A stretch of DNA of 64,000 bases from Mucilaginibacter mallensis (GTDB lineage: Bacteria > Bacteroidota > Bacteroidia > Sphingobacteriales > Sphingobacteriaceae), in contig NZ_LT629740.1 in the NCBI RefSeq assembly GCF_900105165.1, positions 3,100,001-3,164,000 on the forward strand. The letters are read 5' to 3'. Shown here in pieces: positions 44,188-52,816 of this stretch. A program made the translations under genes and the position numbers. Below the pieces are notes generated by a model, which saw only the letters and a list, made by a program, of their open reading frames with translations, was not told where the DNA came from and made no database searches. The first letter of the stretch is position 1, and each line of letters starts with the position of its first letter.

Positions 44188-45231
44188 ATGAACTTTGGGG
44201 CAGTTACCATTAAAGATATCGCGAAGGAATTGGGTATATCAGCTTCAGCAGTTTCAAAAGCGCTGAAAGACAGTCATGAGATCAGTGAAAAAACAAAAAA
44301 ACTGGTTTTAGAATGTGCCAAAAAACATAACTATCAACCTAACCCTATGGCCCAAAGCTTAAAGCGAGGCAATAGTAAATCGCTGGGCATAGTTATCTCG
44401 ACCATTGATAACCAGTTCTTCTCGCAGGTGATAAATGGCATTGAATCGGTCGCATATAGCAAAGGATACAATGTTATCATCACCCAAACACATGAATCAT
44501 ATGACCTGGAATTATCAAATGTTAATCACCTTACAGTAAGGGCAATTGATGGCCTGTTGATCTCCCTGTCAACAGAAACAAGGAACCTTGATCACCTTAA
44601 ATATTTGCATGATAAGGGCCTGCCCATTGTATTTTTCGACCGTGTAACGGATGAGCTTGAAACACATAGCGTTATTGCCGACAACTGTAAAGGAGCATAT
44701 GAGGCTACCAAACATTTAATTGATGTCGGTTTTCGTAAAATTGCGCATGTTACCAGTTCACCGCATGTATCTATTACTGCTGAACGTTTGAAAGGCTATA
44801 AACTCGCCCTGGAAGAAAACAATATCCCCATTGATGAAAAATATATAAAATACTGCCTGCATGGGGGCCGTGACCTGGCCGAAATCGAGAATGTGCTGGC
44901 TGAACTCATTCAATCAACTGATCGTCCCGAAGCTATATTTACGGCATCAGAAAGAATAACAACAACAACGTTGACGATTTTACACAGGTTAGGTGTTAAA
45001 ATACCACAGGATATTGCCTTATTGGGCTTTACCAATACCCATCTGGCCGAAGTTTTAAATCCATCACTAAGCGCTGTATACCAACCAGGGTTTGATATGG
45101 GCAAGAAAGCTACCGAAATGCTGATCGGGCTTATTGAAACTAAACGCCCAATTACCGAATTCCAAAAGGTGGTATTGCCTACTGAATTGTTTATCAGGGA
45201 TTCATCACAACCAGTGCTTATTTCTAAATAA
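44188..45231 (+). CDS. LacI family transcriptional regulator
   Basis: 347 residues. Helix-turn-helix at residues 7-30 (TIKDIAKELGISASAVSKAL), hinge helix NPMAQSLKRGNSKSLGIVIS, and a periplasmic-binding-protein-like core with PIVFFDRVTDELETHSVIAD near 150 and ALLGFTNTHLAEVLNPSLSA near 278-297. It lies between the kduI-SDR pair and uxaC on the same strand. It probably regulates uronate catabolism in response to an intermediate such as KDG; this is inference from position. Candidate operators are the AACGTTTGAGTA copies upstream of kduI and uxaC. It shares the overall design with the LacI protein at 8903, but that one has different operators nearby. Confidence 0.93.
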   Translation: MNFGAVTIKDIAKELGISASAVSKALKDSHEISEKTKKLVLECAKKHNYQPNPMAQSLKRGNSKSLGIVISTIDNQFFSQVINGIESVAYSKGYNVIITQTHESYDLELSNVNHLTVRAIDGLLISLSTETRNLDHLKYLHDKGLPIVFFDRVTDELETHSVIADNCKGAYEATKHLIDVGFRKIAHVTSSPHVSITAERLKGYKLALEENNIPIDEKYIKYCLHGGRDLAEIENVLAELIQSTDRPEAIFTASERITTTTLTILHRLGVKIPQDIALLGFTNTHLAEVLNPSLSAVYQPGFDMGKKATEMLIGLIETKRPITEFQKVVLPTELFIRDSSQPVLISK

Positions 45232-45252
45232 ATTGAATATAATAGCTACTGC

Positions 45253-45264
45253 AACGTTTGAGTA
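45253..45264 (+). promoter_or_regulatory. Shared 12-mer AACGTTTGAGTA upstream of uxaC
   Basis: Second copy of the 12-mer found at 42311-42322. It lies 20 bp upstream of the -33-like TTG of the uxaC promoter, in the gap after the LacI gene. The left flank here, TGC, extends the palindrome slightly (TGCAACGTTTGA). Confidence 0.5.
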
Positions 45265-45283
45265 AATAATAATACGCCAAATG

Positions 45284-45314
45284 TTGCCTAAGGCTAACAA
45301 CTGTCCTACATTTG
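45284..45314 (+). promoter_or_regulatory. Bacteroidota-type promoter of uxaC
   Basis: TACATTTG at 45307-45314 fits the -7 consensus TAnnTTTG exactly, with a -33-like GTTG ending at 45286, 20 bp upstream. The expected transcription start is about 20 bp before the uxaC ATG. Confidence 0.5.
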
Positions 45315-45342
45315 GTTTGCAGATAAACTGCCATACTATATT

Positions 45343-46746
45343 ATGAAACCTTTTTTAGATAAGAATTTTTTATTGCAAAGCGCAACTGCGGAACGTTTAT
45401 ACCACGATTATGCTGCAGGCTTGCCTATTATAGATTACCATTGTCACCTTGATCCTGCACAGATTGCAGGCAATATAAGCTTTGCCAATCTTACCGAAAT
45501 CTGGCTTAAAGGCGATCATTATAAATGGCGTGCCATGCGCGCCAATGGTGTTAACGAGCAATACATCACCGGCACTAAAACTAATTTTGAAAAATTTGAA
45601 CACTGGGCCGCTACCGTACCTTACACCCTGCGCAATCCTTTATATCACTGGACACATTTAGAGTTGCAGCGTTATTTTGATGTGCATGATATATTATCGC
45701 CCAAAACAGCCAAAGCTATATATGATGATTGTACCGCGAAACTGCAAACCCCGGCATACACTGTACAAAACATCATTACTAAAATGAATGTGGAGGTGAT
45801 CTGCACTACTGATGATCCCATAGATAACCTTGAATATCATCAGCAAATAAAACAGGTCAACTGGAATACTAAGGTCTACCCTGCTTTCCGCCCGGATAAG
45901 GCGATGAATGCTGATGATCCGAAAGCATTGAATGAGTACATCAATAAAGTAGAAGCAGTAAGCAATACATCAATAGGCAATTACCAGGATTACCTGACTG
46001 CCCTTAAAAAACGCCACGATTACTTTGCTGAAAATGGCTGTACCGTGTCCGATCATGGTTTGGAACAGATCTATGCCGAAGATTATACTGAGGCAGAAAT
46101 AACAGCTATCTTCAATAAAATCCGATACAATGTGCCATTACAGGCAATTGAGAAGTTGAAATTTAAATCAGCTATGCTATATGAATTTGCCATATGGGAC
46201 CATGAAAAAAACTGGGTGCAGCAATATCATTTGGGGGCATTGCGCAACAACAATGAGCGTGCTTTCAGGGAAATCGGCCCGGATACCGGCTATGACTCCA
46301 TAGGTGATTTCACGCAGGCGCAAGCGCTGTCACGTTTCTTAAACAGGTTGGATAGCACTAATCAATTAGCAAAAACCATCCTTTATAATTTAAACCCAAG
46401 TGATAACGAGCTTTTTGCAACAATGGCCGGTAATTATAATGATGGTACTGTTGCGGGCAAAATACAATTTGGCTCGGCATGGTGGTTTTTGGATCAGAAA
46501 GATGGCATGACTAAGCAGATCAATTCCCTATCAAGCATGGGACTATTAAGTAAGCTGGTAGGTATGCTTACCGATTCCCGCAGTTTTTTATCCTATCCGC
46601 GTCACGAGTATTTCAGGCGTTTATTGTGTAACCTGCTGGCCGAAGATATTGAGAAAGGTGAACTGCCTGCCGATTTGGAATGGACTGGTAAGATTGTACA
46701 GGACATCTGCTATTATAACGCCAAAAACTACTTCTCCTTTAAGTGA
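45343..46746 (+). CDS. uxaC: Glucuronate/galacturonate isomerase
   Basis: 467 residues, almost the same length as the E. coli enzyme (470). Amidohydrolase-fold uronate isomerase that converts D-galacturonate to D-tagaturonate and D-glucuronate to D-fructuronate. The metal-site motif DYHCHLDPAQIAGN is at about 32-45. CTTDDPIDNLEYHQ near 158-171 and FGSAWWFLDQKDGM with TDSRSFLSYPRHEYFRR near 380-430 are family hallmarks. It has its own promoter after the LacI gene and is followed by an intrinsic terminator with a 13-bp perfect stem, so it is probably a single-gene unit. The following steps, UxaB and UxaA, are encoded 3 kb downstream. Confidence 0.96.
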   Translation: MKPFLDKNFLLQSATAERLYHDYAAGLPIIDYHCHLDPAQIAGNISFANLTEIWLKGDHYKWRAMRANGVNEQYITGTKTNFEKFEHWAATVPYTLRNPLYHWTHLELQRYFDVHDILSPKTAKAIYDDCTAKLQTPAYTVQNIITKMNVEVICTTDDPIDNLEYHQQIKQVNWNTKVYPAFRPDKAMNADDPKALNEYINKVEAVSNTSIGNYQDYLTALKKRHDYFAENGCTVSDHGLEQIYAEDYTEAEITAIFNKIRYNVPLQAIEKLKFKSAMLYEFAIWDHEKNWVQQYHLGALRNNNERAFREIGPDTGYDSIGDFTQAQALSRFLNRLDSTNQLAKTILYNLNPSDNELFATMAGNYNDGTVAGKIQFGSAWWFLDQKDGMTKQINSLSSMGLLSKLVGMLTDSRSFLSYPRHEYFRRLLCNLLAEDIEKGELPADLEWTGKIVQDICYYNAKNYFSFK

Positions 46747-46767
46747 GCCAACATCTCATACTCAATT

Positions 46768-46827
46768 AAAAACACTCCAAAAAAGCCTTTCGTAACCAGT
46801 AATTTACGATAACGTTGGAGTGTTTTT
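46768..46827 (+). terminator. Terminator after uxaC
   Basis: Perfect 13-bp arms AAAAACACTCCAA (46768-46780) and TTGGAGTGTTTTT (46815-46827) enclose 34 bases with a second small inverted repeat CGTAA/TTACG. The right arm ends in five T. It begins 22 bp after the uxaC stop. The mirror-like ends suggest it could work in both directions. Confidence 0.75.
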
Positions 46828-46960
46828 AGTTACTCATATTCGCTTTTTATTGGTGCAGAGTATTTAGATTTGCTATAAGAGTGAATTAAACACTTATTTA
46901 TAAACCAAAAACATTTGAGGCAAGCTATTATAGTATCCTGCTCAAATAATTGTACCGGAA

Positions 46961-48613
46961 ATGCTCATTTTAAAAAGATTCGTTTTTATCAGCACCTTGT
47001 TGTTTTCAGCCGCTCAAATAGCATCGGCTCAAAATGAGCAATTCTCGTGGCAGCATTTGCCTAAAGTGAGCACTCCGGTTTTTAAAAAGGATACCTTAAA
47101 CATCGTAAATTATGGTGCTAAAGCAGATGGCGTTACGCTTAACACACAAAGCATAAATAAAGCTATAGCCGATTGCAGCGCAAAAGGCGGTGGTGTTGTA
47201 CTAATACCACAGGGTTTATGGCTTACCGGGCCGGTCGTAATGAAATCAAATGTAAACCTGTATGTAAGCCGTGCAGCTCTGTTACAGTTTACTGACGATA
47301 AAAGCCAGTACCCGCTTGTTGAAGGCAACTATGAGGGCCATGCAGCGGTACGCAACCAATCCCCTATTTCAGGCACCGATTTACAAAATATAGCTATTAC
47401 CGGCGACGGCATCATTGACGGTCACGGCGAAGCCTGGCGCGCTATTGGTAAAGACAGGCTTACCGATAACGAATGGAAAGCGCTGACAACATCAGGCGGC
47501 GTACTAAGCGAGAACGGCAAAACATGGTACCCATCCCAAAGTTATGTCGACGGGTTTAAAACGCCCGATGCTGGCGTTATACAACCCGGTAAAAAACTGG
47601 AAGATTATGCTTCGATGAAAGACTTCTTCAGGCCTAATATGCTGGTGCTTACCAATTGTAAAAAGGTATTGTTACAAGGTGTTACCTTTCAGAATTCCCC
47701 TGCGTGGTGCCTGCATACTTTAATATGCGAGGATTTGACATTGGAAAATATCCACGTTAAAAACCCATGGAATGCGCAGAATGGTGATGGCATTGATGTG
47801 GAATCATGCAAAAATGTATTGATCGAAGGCAGTACATTTGAAGCAGGTGATGATGGTATCTGCATAAAATCAGGTCGGGATGAAGAGGGTCGTCGCAGGG
47901 GAAAACCTACGGAAAATATGGTGGTTAAAAATGATGTTGTTTATCGTGCGCATGGCGGCTTTGTTATCGGCAGCGAGATGTCAGGCGGGGCACGTAATAT
48001 ATTTGTATCCGACTGTACTTTTATTGGTACCGATGTTGGTCTGCGTTTTAAAACTACCCGCGGCCGTGGCGGTATTGTGGAGAACATCTACATTAAAAAC
48101 ATCAGCATGCGCAATATTGTTACCGATGCTATATTGTTTGACATGTATTACATGGGTAAATCGCCCGGCGAAGATTCGGCTGGTGATGAAAAAGTTGTCT
48201 CGGTTACCGAAGCAACTCCACAATTCAGAAATTTTCATGTAGATAACGTGATATGTATTGGTGCTGAAAAAGGCTTGCAAGTACGCGGTTTGCCTGAAAT
48301 GAATATCAAAAACATCAATCTGCAAAATTTGGTATTAAAAACAAATCAAGGGATTGACATTATTGAAGGAACGGGCATCAGCCTTAAAAACGTTCAACTG
48401 GACTGCAAAAACACATCGCCGCTTATTAATATTGAGAATAGCCATGATATCAGCTTTAACAATATCACTTACTCAAATGCGCAAACACTGTTTACTGTAA
48501 GCGGCAAAAAATCTGCACAAATAAAAGTCTCTAATACTGATGTTACCAAAGCTGTTAATAAGACAGATTTTAAAACCGGCGCAGATAATAACTCACTAAC
48601 AATAGTTAAATAA
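46961..48613 (+). CDS. GH28 polygalacturonase-type glycosidase, exported
   Basis: 550 residues. A signal peptide ends near residue 23 (IASAQ). It is a right-handed beta-helix enzyme that hydrolyses alpha-1,4 galacturonate links in homogalacturonan or rhamnogalacturonan by inversion. The GH28 catalytic set is complete: NGDGID with Asp276, GDDGICIKSG with Asp297 and Asp298, AHGG with His331, and RFK with Arg362 and Lys364. The N-terminal motif VNYGAKADGVTLNTQSINKA near 48-67 is standard. The type (endo or exo) is not decided; many Bacteroidota homologues of this length are exo-acting on oligosaccharides. It opens an operon with pectinesterase, uxaB, uxaA, GH105 and DUF5703, and overlaps the pectinesterase gene by one base (TAATG). 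Confidence 0.94.
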   Translation: MLILKRFVFISTLLFSAAQIASAQNEQFSWQHLPKVSTPVFKKDTLNIVNYGAKADGVTLNTQSINKAIADCSAKGGGVVLIPQGLWLTGPVVMKSNVNLYVSRAALLQFTDDKSQYPLVEGNYEGHAAVRNQSPISGTDLQNIAITGDGIIDGHGEAWRAIGKDRLTDNEWKALTTSGGVLSENGKTWYPSQSYVDGFKTPDAGVIQPGKKLEDYASMKDFFRPNMLVLTNCKKVLLQGVTFQNSPAWCLHTLICEDLTLENIHVKNPWNAQNGDGIDVESCKNVLIEGSTFEAGDDGICIKSGRDEEGRRRGKPTENMVVKNDVVYRAHGGFVIGSEMSGGARNIFVSDCTFIGTDVGLRFKTTRGRGGIVENIYIKNISMRNIVTDAILFDMYYMGKSPGEDSAGDEKVVSVTEATPQFRNFHVDNVICIGAEKGLQVRGLPEMNIKNINLQNLVLKTNQGIDIIEGTGISLKNVQLDCKNTSPLINIENSHDISFNNITYSNAQTLFTVSGKKSAQIKVSNTDVTKAVNKTDFKTGADNNSLTIVK

Positions 48614-49608
48614 TGAAAAAGCTATTGCTGTTTACTTTAATCTTATTTTCATCAGCTACGCTGATAGCGCAGACTGCCACCTACCCTACGCATTTTACCG
48701 TGGCGCAGGATGGCAGCGGTGATTTTAAAACTATACAGGAAGCAGTAAACGCGGTACGCGATCTTTCGCAACAACAGGTAATCATCAATATAAAACCTGG
48801 GACCTATCACGAAAAACTCGTTATACCCTCATGGAAAACCAAAATCTCATTAATAGGCGAAGATAAAGAACACACGATCATCACTAACAGCGATTACTCA
48901 GGCAAAGCAAATCCAGGTGGTAAAGATGCTTTTGGCAAGGATAAGTTCACCACCTATACCTCTTACACTGTATTAGTGCAAGGGAATGATTTTGTGGTTG
49001 AAAATCTAACTATTGAGAACGCATCCGGACGGGTTGGGCAAGCTGTAGCATTGCACGTTGAGGGCGACAGGTGCGTTGTAAAGAATTGCAATTTATTGGG
49101 CAACCAGGACACTTTATACGCGGCTACAGAAAATAGCCGTCAGTATTATAAAGATTGTTTTATTCAGGGGACAACGGATTTTATTTTTGGCGAAGCTATG
49201 GCAGTCTTTGATCATTGCGTGATCAAAAACCTGTCTGATTCCTATATCACAGCGCCATCCACTACCCCGCGACAGCAATTTGGCTTTGTGTTTTTTGATT
49301 GTAAACTCATAGCCGATTCATCTGTTAAAAAAGTACATCTCGGTCGACCATGGCGGCCCTATGCCCGGTCAGTATATATCCGTACCGAAATGGGTGCTCA
49401 TATTATACCTGTCGGCTGGGATAACTGGCGGAACCCGGACAATGAAAAAACCGCCTACTTTGCCGAATATGAAAGCACAGGCCCGGGTGCCAGTAAAGCC
49501 GGTCGTGCAGCATGGTCGCATCAGTTAACATCAGCAGAAATAAAAACATATACTATAAAGAATATACTTTCCGGCAAAGATAGCTGGAACGTGGAAGCGA
49601 TCAATTAA
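48613..49608 (+). CDS. Pectinesterase (CE8), exported
   Basis: 331 residues. It removes methyl esters from homogalacturonan, exposing galacturonate for GH28. A signal peptide ends after LIAQ at residue 20. The beta-helix starts with VAQDGSGDFKTIQEAVNAV (residues about 29-47). The catalytic residues are present: Asp166 in LGNQDTL, Asp189 in GTTDFIFG, and Arg245 in HLGRPWRPYA. The Gln of GQAV near 140 completes the oxyanion site. Start and stop codons overlap by one base with GH28 (TAATG), so the two are translationally coupled. Both are predicted to be periplasmic or secreted, forming a matched pair for partly methylated oligogalacturonides. Confidence 0.95.
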   Translation: MKKLLLFTLILFSSATLIAQTATYPTHFTVAQDGSGDFKTIQEAVNAVRDLSQQQVIINIKPGTYHEKLVIPSWKTKISLIGEDKEHTIITNSDYSGKANPGGKDAFGKDKFTTYTSYTVLVQGNDFVVENLTIENASGRVGQAVALHVEGDRCVVKNCNLLGNQDTLYAATENSRQYYKDCFIQGTTDFIFGEAMAVFDHCVIKNLSDSYITAPSTTPRQQFGFVFFDCKLIADSSVKKVHLGRPWRPYARSVYIRTEMGAHIIPVGWDNWRNPDNEKTAYFAEYESTGPGASKAGRAAWSHQLTSAEIKTYTIKNILSGKDSWNVEAIN

Positions 49609-49620
49609 TAATCAAGCATC

Positions 49621-51117
49621 ATGATCCTATCAAAAGATAATTTTAAAAATATAGATGTCCCGGGTTTACAAGTACCGGACGAAAGCATTTTCAATCTGCC
49701 TGAAAAAGTTCTGCAATTTGGTACCGGCGTATTGTTGAGGGGCCTGCCCGATTATTTTATTGACAAAGCCAACCGTAACGGTGTTTTCAATGGTCGTGTT
49801 GTGGTTATTAAATCAACCGACAAAGGTTCATCAACTGATTTTGACGATCAGGACAACTTGTACACCTTCTACGGCAAAGGAATTGAAGACTCGAAAGAAG
49901 TAAGTGAGCAAATTATTTGCTCTGCCATCAGCAGGGTATTATCTGCCGCGAGTGATTGGGATGCTGTACTTGAAGTGGCTAAAAGCCCCGACTTAAAAGT
50001 AATTATTTCCAACACAACTGAAGTCGGCATTCAATTTGATAAGGATGACAATGTATATAACACTCCTCCTGCATCATTCCCCGGGAAATTGCTGGCTGTT
50101 TTATATGAGCGTTATAAAGCCTATAATCACCAATCCGATAGCGGCTTGATCATTATCCCAACAGAACTTATTGTAGATAATGCCACTAAATTAAAAGCTA
50201 TTGTATTTGAGCTTGCCCGTTTAAATAACATGGAGCCCGAATTTGTGCAATGGTTGGAAAATCATAATAAATTTTGCAATTCACTTGTGGACAGGATTGT
50301 TCCGGGCAGACCATCAAAAGAGTTGGAACAACAATTAGAAGCCGAACGTGGTTATACTGATAAATTAAATATAATGTCAGAAACCTATAGTTTATGGGCC
50401 ATTGAAGGCGATCAGGACGTGGCAGCGGTTCTATCATTCAGCAGAACCGATAAAGGTGTGGTTATAACGCCGGATATCGAACTATTCAGGGAATTGAAAC
50501 TGCGTTTATTGAATGGTTCGCACACATTGAGCTGCGCGCTTGCATTCCTTTCGGGCTTTGATACCGTTAAGGAAGCGATGGATGATGAAGGCTTTTTAAA
50601 CTTTATTACTCAGCTTGCTTTTGGGGAGATCATCCAATCCATACCTTACAAGATCAGTCCGCATGCGGCAGCTGATTTTGCAGGTAAGGTGCTCGACAGG
50701 TTCCGCAACCCGCACATCAGGCATGAGTGGTTAAGTATTTCTATGCAATATACCGCCAAACTTAAAATGCGTGTATTACCCTTATTATTAAACTACTATA
50801 AAATAAACCATGCTGTACCGCCCAACATGGCACTTGGCTTTGCAGCTTTCATCAAGTTTATGAAAGTAACCCAAAAAGAGGATGGCACTTATGCTGGCAC
50901 AATAAATGACAGTGAATATATAGTTAATGATAGCCAGGCGCCTTATTTTTGTAAAGTTTGGCAAACAAGCGATACCAATTTAGTAGTAGAACAGATACTG
51001 AGTAATCAGAAGCTTTGGGATACAGACCTTACTGTATTACCCGGCTTTAAACGGGCCGTAACAAATAATCTGGATAAAATTATGGCAGGCGGAATAACAG
51101 AATTAACTGCCGTATAA
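49621..51117 (+). CDS. uxaB: Tagaturonate reductase (altronate oxidoreductase)
   Basis: 498 residues, close to E. coli UxaB (483). NADH-dependent polyol-type dehydrogenase reducing D-tagaturonate to D-altronate in the cytoplasm. The N-terminal Rossmann motif VLQFGTGVLLRGLPDYFIDK is at 30-49. The catalytic polyol-dehydrogenase signature KLRLLNGSHTLSCALAF is near 293-309, containing the Lys and the Asn-x-x-His. The gene stands 12 bp after the pectinesterase gene and 12 bp before uxaA, so degradation and catabolic genes share one transcript. It takes its substrate from UxaC, encoded upstream as a separate unit. Confidence 0.94.
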   Translation: MILSKDNFKNIDVPGLQVPDESIFNLPEKVLQFGTGVLLRGLPDYFIDKANRNGVFNGRVVVIKSTDKGSSTDFDDQDNLYTFYGKGIEDSKEVSEQIICSAISRVLSAASDWDAVLEVAKSPDLKVIISNTTEVGIQFDKDDNVYNTPPASFPGKLLAVLYERYKAYNHQSDSGLIIIPTELIVDNATKLKAIVFELARLNNMEPEFVQWLENHNKFCNSLVDRIVPGRPSKELEQQLEAERGYTDKLNIMSETYSLWAIEGDQDVAAVLSFSRTDKGVVITPDIELFRELKLRLLNGSHTLSCALAFLSGFDTVKEAMDDEGFLNFITQLAFGEIIQSIPYKISPHAAADFAGKVLDRFRNPHIRHEWLSISMQYTAKLKMRVLPLLLNYYKINHAVPPNMALGFAAFIKFMKVTQKEDGTYAGTINDSEYIVNDSQAPYFCKVWQTSDTNLVVEQILSNQKLWDTDLTVLPGFKRAVTNNLDKIMAGGITELTAV

Positions 51118-51129
51118 AAATATAGAGCT

Positions 51130-52782
51130 ATGAAACAAAAAATCACAAAGGTACATCCAAAAGATAATGTAATGGTTGCCCTCACTGATCTGCAGACCGG
51201 CGAAGAAGTTACTTACCAGGGCGATACTTATAAACCCCTTGAATTTATACCAGCCAAGCACAAATTTGCAATAAATGATCTGCCTGAAGGAACTGATATT
51301 ATTATGTATGGTGTTTTGGTAGGCCGCACACAAAGCCATATCCCCGCTGGCGGTTTGTTAACGATCACTAATATTAAACATGCTGCCAGCGGTTTTGTTA
51401 CCGGCACCAATCATTTAGATTGGGAAGGCCCTGATACCACTAAATGGGAAAATGCCACTTTTAATGGCTTCCACCGCTCTAATGGTGATGTGGGCACTGC
51501 CAATTATTGGCTGGTGATCCCTATGGTTTTTTGTGAGAATCGCAATATCGAAGTATTGCAGGAAGCTTTAATAAAACCTTTAGGCTATGGTCGCAAAAAG
51601 ACATACGAGATAAAGGCGCAGCAACTGATCAATAAAATACGTACCGGCAGCGGTATAGAAGAAGTATTATATACCGAAATTGGCAGCGATACCGCGCAAG
51701 CCGGGCAGGATAAACTATTCCCTAATGTTGATGGCATTAAATTTTTAACCCATACAGGCGGCTGTGGCGGCACCCGTCAGGATTCAACCGCTTTATGTGG
51801 TTTACTGGCTGGCTATATCACCCACTCCAATGTGGCAGGTGCAACAGTTTTAAGTTTAGGTTGTCAGAATGCTGAGGTTAAAACCTTGCAGGAAGAAATT
51901 GCCAAACGCGCACCTGACTTTAACAAGCCTCTTTATATTCTGGATCAGCAAAAAGTAGGTCTAGAGACTGATTTGATGGAACTGGCCATCCGCCAAACCC
52001 TTGCCGGATTAATACAAGCTAACGAAGTTACCCGCAAACCCGCGCCTTTAAACAAGTTGGTGATAGGTTTGGAATGCGGTGGTTCTGATGGCTTTTCGGG
52101 TATCTCGGCCAACCCGGCTATTGGTTATACTTCCGATCTGCTGGTGTCACTTGGTGGTTCAGTTATCCTGTCTGAGTTTCCTGAGTTATGCGGTGTGGAG
52201 CAGAATTTAATCGACCGTTGTATAGATAAAAGCAAAGCCGAACGATTTTCATCGCTGGTACGGGCTTATAGCGCGCGTGCTGAGGAAGTGGGTTCCGGCT
52301 TTTATATGAACCCATCACCGGGTAATATAAAAGACGGTTTGATCACTGATGCCATAAAATCAGCAGGTGCTGCAAAAAAAGGCGGCACCTCGCCTGTAAC
52401 CGATGTATTGGATTATCCTGAAAAAGTAACCAAACCCGGCCTTAACCTGCTTTGTACACCCGGCAATGATGTGGAATCAACCACAGCTGAGGTTGGATCA
52501 GGCGCTAATGTGGTATTATTTACCACAGGGTTAGGTACGCCAACCGGCAATCCGATAACCCCAGTTATTAAGATCGCTACAAATACAAAACTGTTTAGCC
52601 GCATGAGCGACATCATGGATATCAACACCGGCACTATTGTTGAAGGTGATGAAACCATTGAGCAGGCCGGCGAGCGCATCCTCGATTACATTGTTAAAGT
52701 TGCCAGCGGCGAAATAGAAGTAAGCGCAGTAAGGCATGGACAAAATGATTTTATACCATGGAAAAGAGGGGTTTCGTTATAA
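51130..52782 (+). CDS. uxaA: Altronate dehydratase
   Basis: 550 residues. Dehydrates D-altronate to KDG; the family uses an iron-sulfur centre. The N-terminal SAF-like domain (about 10-95) includes KHKFAINDLPEGTDIIMYG and AGGLLTITN, and is fused to the large UxaA/GarD domain, in the usual order. Conserved cysteines lie in HTGGCGGTRQDS near 215, in LSLGCQNAEV near 245 and in GLECGGSDGFSGISANPA near 314-331. GLGTPTGNPITPVIKIATN near 464-482 is also a family signature. It lies 12 bp after uxaB. KDG made here feeds KdgK and Eda, encoded at 38.3-40.0 kb. Confidence 0.95.
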   Translation: MKQKITKVHPKDNVMVALTDLQTGEEVTYQGDTYKPLEFIPAKHKFAINDLPEGTDIIMYGVLVGRTQSHIPAGGLLTITNIKHAASGFVTGTNHLDWEGPDTTKWENATFNGFHRSNGDVGTANYWLVIPMVFCENRNIEVLQEALIKPLGYGRKKTYEIKAQQLINKIRTGSGIEEVLYTEIGSDTAQAGQDKLFPNVDGIKFLTHTGGCGGTRQDSTALCGLLAGYITHSNVAGATVLSLGCQNAEVKTLQEEIAKRAPDFNKPLYILDQQKVGLETDLMELAIRQTLAGLIQANEVTRKPAPLNKLVIGLECGGSDGFSGISANPAIGYTSDLLVSLGGSVILSEFPELCGVEQNLIDRCIDKSKAERFSSLVRAYSARAEEVGSGFYMNPSPGNIKDGLITDAIKSAGAAKKGGTSPVTDVLDYPEKVTKPGLNLLCTPGNDVESTTAEVGSGANVVLFTTGLGTPTGNPITPVIKIATNTKLFSRMSDIMDINTGTIVEGDETIEQAGERILDYIVKVASGEIEVSAVRHGQNDFIPWKRGVSL

Positions 52783-52816
52783 AACGTTAAATATTTATTC
52801 AGTCCATCATCTACCT

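Noticed and set aside
47880..48242. 120-residue plus-strand open frame
   Set aside because: It lies inside GH28 in another frame, across the catalytic His and Arg-Lys motifs; the GH28 frame is clearly the real one.
52736..52816. Longer GH105 start overlapping uxaA
   Set aside because: The added 27 residues are translated from uxaA sequence in another frame and push the signal peptide inward.
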